A stretch of 64,000 nucleotides of DNA from Thermosynechococcus sichuanensis E542. GTDB lineage: Bacteria; Cyanobacteriota; Cyanobacteriia; Thermosynechococcales; Thermosynechococcaceae. The notes below the pieces were generated by a model. That model ran no database searches. It saw only the letters and a program-made list of their open reading frames with translations, and was not told the DNA's origin. The stretch covers positions 434,001 to 498,000 of the forward strand of contig NZ_CP032152.1 in the NCBI RefSeq assembly GCF_003555505.1, given 5' to 3'. This document shows positions 1 to 8,271 of the stretch, in pieces. The translations under genes were made by a program, and so were the position numbers. Position 1 is the first letter of the stretch; each line of letters opens with the position of its first letter.

Positions 1-197
1 CAGACGGGCAAGGTCGTTAGTTCCTTGGCAAGGTGCACCAGTTCCGGATCGGCAGCAATATCCACAAAGGTGGCGCCCCCTTGATCGGCAGCAGTTACCA
101 CCGCCCGCACGCGATCGCGATCAAAATTGTTGAGGCCACTAATAATCTTGAGAACAGAACGCTGCTCAAAGGCAGCAGCCAAACGCGGATGCAGCAT
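1..197 (-). CDS. ycf23: Ycf23 / DUF561 family protein, 5' part only
   Basis: The reverse strand reads into the window edge from an ATG at 197, giving about 65 N-terminal residues that begin MLHPRLAAAFEQRSVLKIISG and continue with FDRDRVRAV and GATFVDIAADPELV. This is the start of the Ycf23/DUF561 family, a TIM-barrel-like protein encoded by cyanobacteria and some red-algal plastids; its biochemical function is not established. The 3' end lies outside the window. The gene is divergent from the CobW-type GTPase, and the roughly 110 nt between them should hold both promoters. I saw no clear operator there. Confidence 0.8.
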   Translation of the reverse strand, partial: MLHPRLAAAFEQRSVLKIISGLNNFDRDRVRAVVTAADQGGATFVDIAADPELVHLAKELTTLPV

Positions 198-306
198 AGA
201 CTTGAAACTTTCCGTAGTTGTGCATTTTTTTATCCTACCGCCCTTTTCACAATGACTGTGAGTGATATTTGTTAAGCTCGTAGAGTCTCTAGCTGTCGTT
301 CAGCCT

Positions 307-1251
307 ATGACCGTTCCCGTGACAGTGCTCACTGGCTACTTGGGCGCCGGTAAAACCACACTCCTCAACCGCATTCTCACCCACGAACACGGCAAGAAGG
401 TGGCTGTGATTGTCAACGAGTTTGGCGAAGTAGGCATTGATCATCAACTGGTGGTCAATACCGATGAAGAAATTTTCGAGATGAATAATGGCTGCATTTG
501 CTGTACGGTGCGCGGCGACTTGATTCGCATTATTGGCAACCTGATGAAGCGGCGGCACAAGTTTGATCACCTTGTTATTGAAACCACAGGGCTGGCGGAT
601 CCGGCACCCGTGATCCAAACCTTTTTCATGGATGAGGATATCCGCAGCCAAACCCACTTAGATGCGGTGATTACCGTCGTCGATGCCAAGCACATTCACT
701 ACCACTGGGAAGCAGATGAAGCCCAAGAGCAAATTGCCTTTGCCGATGTGATTTTACTCAATAAGACCGACTTGGTGAGCGAAGCAGACCTCGCCCAGTT
801 GCGCGATCGCATCCACGCCATGAACCCCTTGGCCAAGGTGTACTCCACCCAGCAGGCCGCCGTACCCATGGAGTACATCCTCAATGTAGGGGGCTTTGAC
901 CTAGAGCGTGCCCTCGAACTCGACCCAGACTTCCTTGGCGAAGATCACCATGAACACGATGACTCCGTTGGTTCTGTGGCCATTGTTGCTGAGGGCAAAT
1001 TGGATGGCGCCAAGCTGCAAACGTGGCTAACCCAGCTCCTGCAAACCCAAGGCCCCGATATTTTCCGCATGAAGGGCATTTTGCATCTGGCGGAGCAGTC
1101 CCAACCCTTTGTGTTTCAAGGGGTGCATATGCTCTTTGATGGTCGGCCCCTCGATCGCCCCCTTAACCATCAGCGCAATGAACTCATTTTTATTGGTCGC
1201 AACCTCAATGAGAGCCAACTGCGCCAAGCCTTTAGGGCGTGTCTCCTTTAG
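307..1251 (+). CDS. CobW/P47K-family metal-binding GTPase (COG0523)
   Basis: This 314-residue G3E-family GTPase has a P-loop GYLGAGKTT at residues 10-18, the family metal motif CICC at residues 63-66 (CxCC), a Walker-B-like IETTGLADP, and the guanine motif NKTD near residue 156. A CobW C-terminal domain follows. An acidic, His-rich stretch (DHHEHDD) in the C-terminal half could bind metal. COG0523 proteins insert or deliver metals such as Zn, Ni or Co; the sequence does not say which metal applies here. The frame is open back to a GTG at 262, but the ATG at 307 directly precedes the conserved beta strand (TVPVTVLTG) and is preferred. It converges on the porin gene, with the two stop codons interlocked at 1248-1251. 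It is not in a cobalamin operon, so a B12 role is not implied. Confidence 0.9.
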   Translation: MTVPVTVLTGYLGAGKTTLLNRILTHEHGKKVAVIVNEFGEVGIDHQLVVNTDEEIFEMNNGCICCTVRGDLIRIIGNLMKRRHKFDHLVIETTGLADPAPVIQTFFMDEDIRSQTHLDAVITVVDAKHIHYHWEADEAQEQIAFADVILLNKTDLVSEADLAQLRDRIHAMNPLAKVYSTQQAAVPMEYILNVGGFDLERALELDPDFLGEDHHEHDDSVGSVAIVAEGKLDGAKLQTWLTQLLQTQGPDIFRMKGILHLAEQSQPFVFQGVHMLFDGRPLDRPLNHQRNELIFIGRNLNESQLRQAFRACLL

Positions 1252-2837
1252 AAGCTAAAGGTCGTGCGGATCAGCCCCTGAAAAATCGGGCTATTGGTGG
1301 AGCTATTGTTGGCATTAGTAATCGCCATAAACACGGGCGTAATCGAGATATTGTCGCTGAGGGGATAGCGGAAAAAGAGTTCATAGTTGGTTTGGGTGGA
1401 ATCATTGATCCCCGGTGCTGAGGCCAACGAGTTAATAAAGGGCTGACCCACCGCCGCCGCCAATAGCGATCCTGCCGTGAGCAAATCCCGATAAGCCAAA
1501 CCCGCCATCCAAGTTTGCGCCGTGGTATTCACTCGGCCACCAGCGGGAATGACCTCCGGCGCCACAGCAAAAGACCCTAAGCCATCAACGGTTGCTCCAT
1601 CACCATAGAGTTTCATATCGGAGTAGGCATAGCGACCAAAGAGGCCAAACTTACCGAGGGTGAGTTCCACATTCACACCACCGGCATTCTGGGAGATGTT
1701 TAGTGAAGATGAATTCGTGTATTGCAAGCGCACGGCAAAGTTATTCCGTTCATTGGCACCAAAGGCGCGAGCAAACTCCAGTTCCACAGTTCCCTGATAG
1801 GGATCGCCAAAAAGCCCCCCTCCTGTAGGGACACCGCTTGGTGCGCTTGCTTGAGCAGCCACATAAACACCGCGCAGCGTGAAGAACCCTCCCCCCGGAT
1901 TCCACTCAATACTGACCCCCGCTCCTCCGGGATCATTGACAGCGTAGGGGACAATCAGCGGGTTGTTGATAAAGAAATTGGAACTAAAATCCGTGAAAGA
2001 ATCGTTGGCGTAGCTATTGGCATCGACAATATCACTGGGATAGAATTGCGGCCCTACACCAATCGTTAAATCCTCAGTGGGCTTGAAACTGTAAAAAAGG
2101 CGAGATAATTCCACGCGTGATTCCACCCCGCTGTAATCCACAGAGCCACCTGCAATCAAGCCATCGGTACCAATTCCCGTTGCTCCAAACGTATCCAGCC
2201 CGTTGTTGCCCACTTCAAGGGTTGTTGTCAGTAAGTCGGTACCGCGAAAACTGGTATTGAGGTTAATTTCCACCTTGCTGATCACCGTGGGATTGTAGCT
2301 CCCCCCTGTGAACGTCGTCCCAGAGACAGGGTCAAAGACTTGGCGAGTATTGCCACCCGCTTGAAAGGCCATCACCGCATCTACAGAGAGCTTGGTGGTT
2401 GTTGAAAATTGCGTTGCCTCAAGATTAGCAGTACGGGCTTCGAGGTTGTCCACCCGTCCGCGTAGGGTCGCCAGTTCAGCGGCAAATTCCTCAGAGAGTC
2501 GTTGCAGGGTGGCTAAATCTTCCTTGGTGGCAAAGCGATCGCTCACCACATCGAGGCAGGCATTCAAAGCTGCCGCCATTTCAAAGCGCGTCAGGGCACG
2601 ATTCCCCCGGAAGGTGCCATCGGGATAGCCGGCAATACAGCCGTATCTTTCCACCAAGGAGGCAAGGGCTTGATAGGCCCAATCGGTGGGGCGCACATCG
2701 GCAAGCTGCGAGACGGAGGTCACTTGACCAATGTTGGCACTTGCTGGCAGAGAATGCTGAGCAACAACTGCTGAATTCAGGAGCAAAACGTTAATGCCAA
2801 GGGCACCCACAATGACTGTTGTTGGGGATTTTTGCAT
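1248..2837 (-). CDS. Iron-uptake-type porin with SLH domain (OprB family)
   Basis: This 529-residue outer-membrane protein has an N-terminal signal peptide, an SLH domain (about residues 40-100; LADVRPTDWAYQALASLVER and GYPDGTFRG), a short coiled coil (about 100-145, repeated LRGRVDNLEARTANLEA pattern), and then an OprB-like beta barrel ending in Phe (TTFSF), as is typical of barrel proteins. The architecture matches cyanobacterial SLH/OprB porins, several of which are linked to iron uptake. The ATG at 2837 is chosen over an upstream GTG-type start because GAGGAGGT lies just before it. The upstream region carries a Fur-like box (2895-2913), so iron repression is inferred. The gene is divergent from recJ. 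Confidence 0.9.
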   Translation of the reverse strand: MQKSPTTVIVGALGINVLLLNSAVVAQHSLPASANIGQVTSVSQLADVRPTDWAYQALASLVERYGCIAGYPDGTFRGNRALTRFEMAAALNACLDVVSDRFATKEDLATLQRLSEEFAAELATLRGRVDNLEARTANLEATQFSTTTKLSVDAVMAFQAGGNTRQVFDPVSGTTFTGGSYNPTVISKVEINLNTSFRGTDLLTTTLEVGNNGLDTFGATGIGTDGLIAGGSVDYSGVESRVELSRLFYSFKPTEDLTIGVGPQFYPSDIVDANSYANDSFTDFSSNFFINNPLIVPYAVNDPGGAGVSIEWNPGGGFFTLRGVYVAAQASAPSGVPTGGGLFGDPYQGTVELEFARAFGANERNNFAVRLQYTNSSSLNISQNAGGVNVELTLGKFGLFGRYAYSDMKLYGDGATVDGLGSFAVAPEVIPAGGRVNTTAQTWMAGLAYRDLLTAGSLLAAAVGQPFINSLASAPGINDSTQTNYELFFRYPLSDNISITPVFMAITNANNSSTNSPIFQGLIRTTFSF

Positions 2838-2894
2838 TACTGACCTCCTCACCTCACACCAAAACACTGCCTCGGGAATTCACCAAGGCGCAAT

Positions 2895-2913
2895 GAGAAT
2901 AATAACGATTATC
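2895..2913. promoter_or_regulatory. Fur-like (iron box) operator upstream of the porin
   Basis: The 19 bases GAGAATAATAACGATTATC match 15 of 19 positions of the classical Fur consensus GATAATGATAATCATTATC. They sit in a wider AT-rich imperfect palindrome running to about 2917, about 60-80 bp upstream of the porin start codon and about 85-105 bp upstream of recJ. The porin is the natural target. Zur boxes in cyanobacteria look similar, so a zinc regulator is the alternative. Confidence 0.65.
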
Positions 2914-2998
2914 ATTCTATTTTTTTAAGCTGTCAACCAAAGCTTTACTCAAGTTAGCATTGAGGTTATCGCTCTGCCTATCTCTCCCCCTCCCCATC

Positions 2999-5275
2999 AT
3001 GGGTGCGCTTCCCCAGCAACGTTGGCTTTTTCCACCGATTGATTCTGAGCGTTGTGACGCCTTGAAGCGGGCACTGGGTTGCCCCTCCGCCCTCGCGGAA
3101 ATTTATCTGCGGCGAGGTCTGACCACTGCCACAGCGGTGCAGGCGTTTCTGGCACCCGAAACCCTAGAGCTACCGCCTCCCCACACCGTCTTTCCTGATC
3201 TGGATCGCGCGGTGGCATTGCTGCAACGGGCGATCGCCGACGGTGACAAAATGACGATTTGTGGGGATTATGATGCCGATGGCATGACCAGCACCGCCCT
3301 TCTCTTGCGTGCTTTGCGGCATCTGGGAGCCGACATTGACTATGAAATTCCCTCGCGGATGCAGGAAGGCTACGGCATCAATGAGCGGATTGTGCAGGAG
3401 TGCTATGAGCGGGGGGTCAAACTGATTCTCACGGTGGACAATGGCATTGCTGCCCTGCAACCAATTCGCAAGGCACGGGAACTGGGACTGACGGTGATTG
3501 TGACGGATCATCATGAGGTACCGCCGCAATTGCCCCCTGCCGATGCCATTCTCAATCCCAAACTGGTGCCGCCAGACTCCCCTTACCACAGCCTTGCAGG
3601 GGTGGGAATGGCCTATACCCTTGCACTGTCCTTAGCCCAGCGACTGGGGAAATGGCGGGAACTAGTGCGACCCCTGCGGGAACTGTGTACCCTCGGCACG
3701 ATTGCGGATTTGGCGCCCTTAACGGGGGTGAATCGCCGCTGGGTGAAACAGGGATTGCAAACGCTGCCCACGTCTCCCCTTGTGGGGGTGCAAGCGCTGA
3801 TGCAAATGGCGGGTTGTTTGCCTGCCCAGAATACCGCCCTCAAGCCCACCGCGGTGGGGTTTCGGCTTGGCCCCCGCATCAATGCCATTGGTCGTATTGG
3901 GAATCCCCAAGTGGTGATTGACCTCCTGACCACAGAAGATGAGCAGCGTGCTTTGGAACTGGCCAGCGTCTGCGAGGCAACGAACCGTCGTCGTCAGGAA
4001 CTCTGCGCTGAGATTGAGAGAGAGGCGATCGCCCATCTGGAAGAGATCGGCTTTGATCCCCAACAGGAGTGGGTGTTAGTGATTGTCCAGCCCAACTGGC
4101 ACCATGGGGTGATTGGGATTGTCGCCTCGCGGCTTGTGGAGCGCTATGGGGTACCGGTGTTTATTGGTACCTATGAGGATGAGACGACCATTCGCGGCTC
4201 AATTCGCAGTATTCCCGAATTCCATGTCTTTGAGGCCCTTGAGGCCACCAAGGATCTGCTCTTGAAATATGGCGGTCATCGGGCAGCCGGGGGGTTTAGC
4301 CTACGGGCAGAACATTTAGCCGCTTGGCGCGATCGCCTGCGCGCCTTTGCCCAAACCTGTCTCCAACCAGAGGATTTGCGTCCCCTTGTCACCATTGATG
4401 CCGAAGTCTCCTTTGAGCAACTAACGTGGGACTTTTATGAACAAGTGGAGCAACTGCAACCCTTTGGCAGTGAGAATCCGCAGCCGATTTTCTGTAGTCG
4501 CGGGGTCAAGATTCTCGAGCAAGCCCCCATGGGTCAGCAGGGGGAACATCTGAAACTGACCCTAGAGCAGAAGGGGCAGCAGATGACCGCTAAGGCTTGG
4601 CGTTGGGGCGAGTTTTTCCCGTTGCCCACCACCGTGGATATTGCCTATCACCTCACCGCCCATACGTGGAATGGCGAAACCTTTCTCGAACTCGAACTCA
4701 AGGGGGTTAAACCGTCACTGACGTGGCACGTCCCTGAGCCGCCAAGTCACCCGCTGCCCCGTTGGCAGCCCCTACCCCCCTTAACGACGCTCCTGCCACA
4801 CTTGCGCGACAATGTTTTGCTCTATGGCTATGGCCGTCCTGACATCCCCCCACACTTAACCACTGCCAACCTTCACTACGATCGCCCCCGCGATCGCTGT
4901 CGCACCCTCATTCTCTGGTCACTGCCCCCCTCGTCCACCCATTTGCGTTGGCTATTGGCCATTGCCCAGCCAGAAATCGTTTATGTGGGGGATCAACGAC
5001 CGGCGATCGCCCCCCTGCCGACCCTGATTCTCGCGATTCAAAATGACCTCAAAGAACAGGCGAAGGTGAATCTTTTAGCCTTGAGTCAAACCTATTGGAT
5101 TGCCCCCTGTACGCTGGTAGCGATTCTGCGCCACTTGGGCTATAGCTGTGAAGAATTTGCCCCCACCCTGAGCCTCACCGCAGAACTGGCGCGATTGCAA
5201 CGCTGGTATCAACTGCAAGCCAAGGATTTGGCACGGCTTGCCCAAACGTGGGGGACTTCCTCGTTCTTGGAATGA
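2999..5275 (+). CDS. recJ: Single-stranded-DNA-specific exonuclease RecJ
   Basis: This 758-residue DHH-family 5'-3' ssDNA exonuclease acts in recombinational and mismatch repair. Visible motifs are CGDYDADGMTSTALLLRAL (motif I, near residue 85), LTVDNGIAA, VTDHHEVPPQLP (the DHH motif, near residue 166), the DHHA1 domain with GGHRAAGGF, and an OB-fold region. The frame extends upstream to a TTG at 2960, but the ATG at 2999 starts the normal family N-terminus. The protein is longer than E. coli RecJ because of a C-terminal extension of roughly 170 residues, as is common in cyanobacteria. Its stop is one base from the convergent psb30 stop. Confidence 0.95.
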   Translation: MGALPQQRWLFPPIDSERCDALKRALGCPSALAEIYLRRGLTTATAVQAFLAPETLELPPPHTVFPDLDRAVALLQRAIADGDKMTICGDYDADGMTSTALLLRALRHLGADIDYEIPSRMQEGYGINERIVQECYERGVKLILTVDNGIAALQPIRKARELGLTVIVTDHHEVPPQLPPADAILNPKLVPPDSPYHSLAGVGMAYTLALSLAQRLGKWRELVRPLRELCTLGTIADLAPLTGVNRRWVKQGLQTLPTSPLVGVQALMQMAGCLPAQNTALKPTAVGFRLGPRINAIGRIGNPQVVIDLLTTEDEQRALELASVCEATNRRRQELCAEIEREAIAHLEEIGFDPQQEWVLVIVQPNWHHGVIGIVASRLVERYGVPVFIGTYEDETTIRGSIRSIPEFHVFEALEATKDLLLKYGGHRAAGGFSLRAEHLAAWRDRLRAFAQTCLQPEDLRPLVTIDAEVSFEQLTWDFYEQVEQLQPFGSENPQPIFCSRGVKILEQAPMGQQGEHLKLTLEQKGQQMTAKAWRWGEFFPLPTTVDIAYHLTAHTWNGETFLELELKGVKPSLTWHVPEPPSHPLPRWQPLPPLTTLLPHLRDNVLLYGYGRPDIPPHLTTANLHYDRPRDRCRTLILWSLPPSSTHLRWLLAIAQPEIVYVGDQRPAIAPLPTLILAIQNDLKEQAKVNLLALSQTYWIAPCTLVAILRHLGYSCEEFAPTLSLTAELARLQRWYQLQAKDLARLAQTWGTSSFLE

Positions 5276-5276
5276 A

Positions 5277-5417
5277 TTACAAATTGCCGCGACGCACCGC
5301 CAAGAGGAAAATAATCATCGGCCCCGCAATGCCAATCATGGCAATCATCGTCAGTTGGGCGATGACTTCAAAGTTGATATTGCTAAGAAAGTCAATAATG
5401 CCATTGAAAATTCCCAT
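5277..5417 (-). CDS. psb30: Photosystem II protein Psb30 (Ycf12)
   Basis: This short reading frame encodes 46 residues: MGIFNGIIDFLSNINFEVIA, then one hydrophobic helix (QLTMIAMIGIAGPMIIFLLA), then a basic tail VRRGNL. It matches Psb30/Ycf12, a single-helix PSII core subunit near cytochrome b559 known from thermophilic cyanobacterial crystal structures. A GAGGAG ribosome-binding site stands 5-6 nt before the ATG. The gene is monocistronic and convergent with recJ, with one base between the stops. Its upstream region holds helically phased GGAAA repeats (see separate entry). Confidence 0.93.
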   Translation of the reverse strand: MGIFNGIIDFLSNINFEVIAQLTMIAMIGIAGPMIIFLLAVRRGNL

Positions 5418-5970
5418 AGGTTCTCCTCAGCTTTTCCACTTTTTTCCGTTTAATTTCCATTTAATTTCCATTTAATCAGCTCTTTTGAAAGCCAGCAAGA
5501 GTGTTTTCAACATAACCTCTCCCTGAGCGGATTGCAATCCCTTGTTGCGAGGGATGTCTGACAAGGGAAGCCAAATTATTTTCTACAGGCCTTCCAAAAA
5601 AAATACTCAAACCCTCTTCCAGAGCGACTTCAAACGATTTTAGCAAAAAATGCGCTTAGCAGGAATTTGCCGAATCGGTTAGATTTGAAGCTGGTAGGAA
5701 ATGTTAATTTTCTTTGCGAAGTCTTGGATGCTGTGGAAGTTGTTCCAAATTTGAGGCACCGCCTGAGACGGAACGGCAATCGTTTCCGATGGTGTCTCAA
5801 GAAGTGTTAGTTCGAGAACGGCCTCGCCGACTTCACTTGTTGGGGATCAGCGGTTTCAGCACCGCCTATTGCTTAATTGGTTAAATCGTGCCTGCTCACG
5901 CCGCTATGTTAGTCATTAGGAGCTATTTTTGAGATAACTCCTAAACTGTAGAAGTTCAGAAGATTGGTCG
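5418..5970. other. Gene-free region with a fold-back (possible structured RNA) segment
   Basis: No convincing gene with a start codon lies in these 550 bases. From about 5718 to 5834 there is strong fold-back potential: GAGGCACC (5753-5760) can pair with GGTGTCTC (5791-5798). Inside that, CGGAAC (5769-5774) pairs with GTTTCCG (5782-5788). GAAGTC (5718-5723) can close the whole segment with GACTTC (5829-5834), and GCGGT/ACCGC form a further hairpin near 5850-5865. On the minus strand the same DNA is an open frame of about 54 codons without a start, ending in YQLQI and a stop near 5690; this could be the tail of a lost gene. Either a small RNA or a gene remnant is possible. Confidence 0.3.
5440..5476 (-). 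repeat. 11-bp tandem repeat upstream of psb30
   Basis: On the plus strand the unit TTTAATTTCCA occurs twice perfectly (5449-5459 and 5460-5470), followed by a partial third copy. Read on the psb30 strand, TGGAAA/CGGAAA/TGGAAA motifs recur at 11, 11 and about 10 bp, close to one DNA helical turn, within 60 bp upstream of the start codon. It could be a protein-binding array or a curved promoter/leader element, or simple slippage. Presence is certain; function is unknown. Confidence 0.6.
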
Positions 5971-5973
5971 GTG

Positions 5974-6786
5974 ATGGGCGTGGACAAACTAGCGGCCTTG
6001 CGCGATCTCATTGGTGAACTCGATCAAGCCTTGATTGCCTACTCCGGTGGCATTGATAGTACGCTCGTGGCCAAGGTGGCTCAGGATGTCTTGGGCGATC
6101 GCGCGGTGGCGGTCACAGCGGTTTCTCCGTCGCTATTTCCAGCGGACTTAGAGGATGCCCGTATTCAGGCGGCGGCCATTGGCATTCGCCATGAACTGAT
6201 TGAAACCCATGAACTGGACAACCCCAACTACGCCACCAACCCCGTGAATCGCTGCTACTTTTGCAAAAGTGAACTCCATGATCGCCTGCGGGAACTGGCT
6301 CAGGCGTGGGGCTATGACTATATTCTCGATGGCGTGAATGCCGATGATCTTCAAGACTATCGCCCCGGCATTGCTGCGGCCAAAGAACGGGGGGTGCGAT
6401 CGCCCCTAGCCGAGGTGGGGATTACCAAACTAGAGGTGCGGGAAATTGCCAAATCCCTTGGTCTGCCGTGGTGGAATAAACCCGCCCAACCCTGCCTCAG
6501 CTCGCGCTTTCCCTACGGTGAAGAAATTACCCTTGCCAAGCTACAACGGGTAGGCAATGCTGAATACTACCTCCGCCAGCAGGGCTGGGAACTGTGCCGC
6601 GTCCGCAGCCATGGCGATACGGCTCGCATTGAGGTGCCCCAAGCGCAAATTGCTGAGTTTGTGACGATGACGGATCTCGAGAAGCTGGTGAACCACTTTC
6701 AGTCCCTTGGTTTTACCTATGTCACTTTAGATCTGGAGGGCTTTCGCAGTGGCAAACTCAACGCGGTGATTGGGCGCGATCGCTAA
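5974..6786 (+). CDS. larE: LarE-type ATP-dependent sacrificial sulfur transferase
   Basis: This 270-residue PP-loop (ATP pyrophosphatase) protein has the signature AYSGGIDSTLVAKVA near residue 23, then NRCYFCKSELHDRL and KPAQPCLSSRFPYG. In LarE of Lactiplantibacillus the Cys of the last motif donates its sulfur to pyridinium-dicarboxylate mononucleotide, building the nickel-pincer cofactor of lactate racemase; that Cys is kept here. Neither larB/larC nor a racemase is in this window, so its target is unknown. The ATG at 5974 follows an in-frame GTG at 5971; either may be used. The 3' end overlaps the convergent DinG-like gene by 29 bp. Confidence 0.88.
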   Translation: MGVDKLAALRDLIGELDQALIAYSGGIDSTLVAKVAQDVLGDRAVAVTAVSPSLFPADLEDARIQAAAIGIRHELIETHELDNPNYATNPVNRCYFCKSELHDRLRELAQAWGYDYILDGVNADDLQDYRPGIAAAKERGVRSPLAEVGITKLEVREIAKSLGLPWWNKPAQPCLSSRFPYGEEITLAKLQRVGNAEYYLRQQGWELCRVRSHGDTARIEVPQAQIAEFVTMTDLEKLVNHFQSLGFTYVTLDLEGFRSGKLNAVIGRDR

Positions 6787-8230
6787 CGCGGTTGTAGGGA
6801 CTGAGACTCTGGAGAATTTCCCGGCCATAGCTGCGCTCCGTGAGCCGCCGATCCAAAATAGCCACCAGCGTGTCATCCTGACGCACCGGGGCAAGGGCAC
6901 GATCCAGCACGGTCAAGCACTCTGGCAAGAGATACTGGCGAAACCAATCCTGTTTTTGTTGCTTGTGCCATTCAATGCGGGCACTCACCACCGCTTTTTC
7001 CGGCGAGGGCAAGGGCAACGTCGTCAAAACAAAGAGAGCCGGACAGGGCAACTGCGCCCCATGCCGCAGCCAAAAGGCTTCCCCTGTCACTAAAATTGTG
7101 TTCGTGTCAAGGGTCGTCGTCTCCACCTGCACCCGTGAACCGTAAAGAGCAGCCAATTGGGTGGCCAACTGTTCCCGCAGGGGCACATCACTAACGAGGA
7201 TTACTGCCCGCCGATGGCCAATGGTGCCAATGAGATCATAGAGGCGTCGCAAAACCGCTGGGGCAAATTCTGGGGTGTTGGGCAAGGGTAAGTCTTCGGC
7301 AATCGCAAGGGTAATCGCTTCACTGTGGCGATCGCCAGCAAATTTGATCGTTGTTTGGGGCGGAATACCCAGTTCCTGCTGCACATAGGCTAGAGGGGGG
7401 TCTGTCTCTGGTCCACTACCGATGAAGACAAAGGGTGCCTGGCACCAAAGATGCTCAAAATAGCAGCGGAAACTGAGGGGATGTCCTTGGAGGCTGAAGT
7501 AGCCCACGGTGGGGTGGCGCCGTCCCCAAATCACCGTGTCACTGCGGTTGAGGTAATCCCGCAATTGCAACCATTGGGGAGGCAAGGCTTGCGGCCATTG
7601 ATGGAGCAGTTCAAGGAGCGGTTGCCGTTCTGTGGAGGTAAGCAGATAGTCGCCATAGGGATTCTGCGGTCGCTGAAAGAGGTGCTGCGCCAACTGGGCA
7701 TAGACTTGGCGAATGGCATCAACAGCACTGGGAATCGCTAGTTTCAAATGCTCCCAATCGCTGGTGGTAATTGTACAGGTCATCTGCTGCTGGGCAATTT
7801 GCGGCAAGGCTTCAATGCCATCAATGATTGTGACGACATTGGGATGGGCGTTGGCGTGGCGACACCAGTCCTCAAGGCTCATTACAAGCAACCCCTCAAA
7901 GGCTGGCTGCGGGCAGTGGCTCTGCTGAATCGGTTTCGTTACCGCAAGAAAGGTGAGCAGCTCAGGAATTTCTTGGTGTAGCAGTCGCGTCAGTCGCTCT
8001 TGGGGGACGACGAGCAGGGCCGGCTCAGGATACAACAGCAGCGGCAGCAGATAACTCAGACCATAGCGATGCTGCAACACCGCCCGCTGGCTAACCTGAA
8101 GTAAGCACCCCCGCCGCAGCCGCAGGGCACGGGCAACCAACCGCGCCAAGGTGAGATGGTGAGGCCACCGGCGATCGCCACTGCTGCGTAAAAATGCCCG
8201 TAATTGGCGGTGAACCTCTGCCTCAATCAC
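6758..8230 (-). CDS. DinG-related helicase-like protein lacking Walker A
   Basis: The product is about 490 residues. The C-terminal part looks like the DinG/XPD helicase C-terminal domain: LFVLTTLPLPSPEKAVVSAR, then WFRQYLLPECLTVLDRA, then VAILDRRL..YG near the end, in the order found in DinG motifs V-VI. The N-terminal half has a motif-Ia-like strand and VTIIDGIEALP where a DEAH box would be. I find no GKT/GKS Walker A, and the DEAH and QxxGRxxR motifs are degraded, so ATP-dependent unwinding is doubtful. The GTG at 8230 (IEAEVHRQLRAFLRS) is preferred; the frame is open to a TTG at 8254. It lies 41 nt downstream of murE on the same strand. Function is unknown. Confidence 0.7.
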   Translation of the reverse strand: MIEAEVHRQLRAFLRSSGDRRWPHHLTLARLVARALRLRRGCLLQVSQRAVLQHRYGLSYLLPLLLYPEPALLVVPQERLTRLLHQEIPELLTFLAVTKPIQQSHCPQPAFEGLLVMSLEDWCRHANAHPNVVTIIDGIEALPQIAQQQMTCTITTSDWEHLKLAIPSAVDAIRQVYAQLAQHLFQRPQNPYGDYLLTSTERQPLLELLHQWPQALPPQWLQLRDYLNRSDTVIWGRRHPTVGYFSLQGHPLSFRCYFEHLWCQAPFVFIGSGPETDPPLAYVQQELGIPPQTTIKFAGDRHSEAITLAIAEDLPLPNTPEFAPAVLRRLYDLIGTIGHRRAVILVSDVPLREQLATQLAALYGSRVQVETTTLDTNTILVTGEAFWLRHGAQLPCPALFVLTTLPLPSPEKAVVSARIEWHKQQKQDWFRQYLLPECLTVLDRALAPVRQDDTLVAILDRRLTERSYGREILQSLSPYNRVSDRAQSPR

Positions 8231-8271
8231 AATCTGCTCGCTGTGGAACAACAATCCCCTATTGTGGCACG

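Noticed and set aside
33-275. 80-codon plus-strand frame at the left edge
   Set aside because: It is antisense to the clear Ycf23 start and has no protein-like pattern.
307-1251. CobW as a cobalamin-synthesis gene
   Set aside because: The COG0523 family is broad and no other cob genes are adjacent; the cbi transporter lies 60 kb away.
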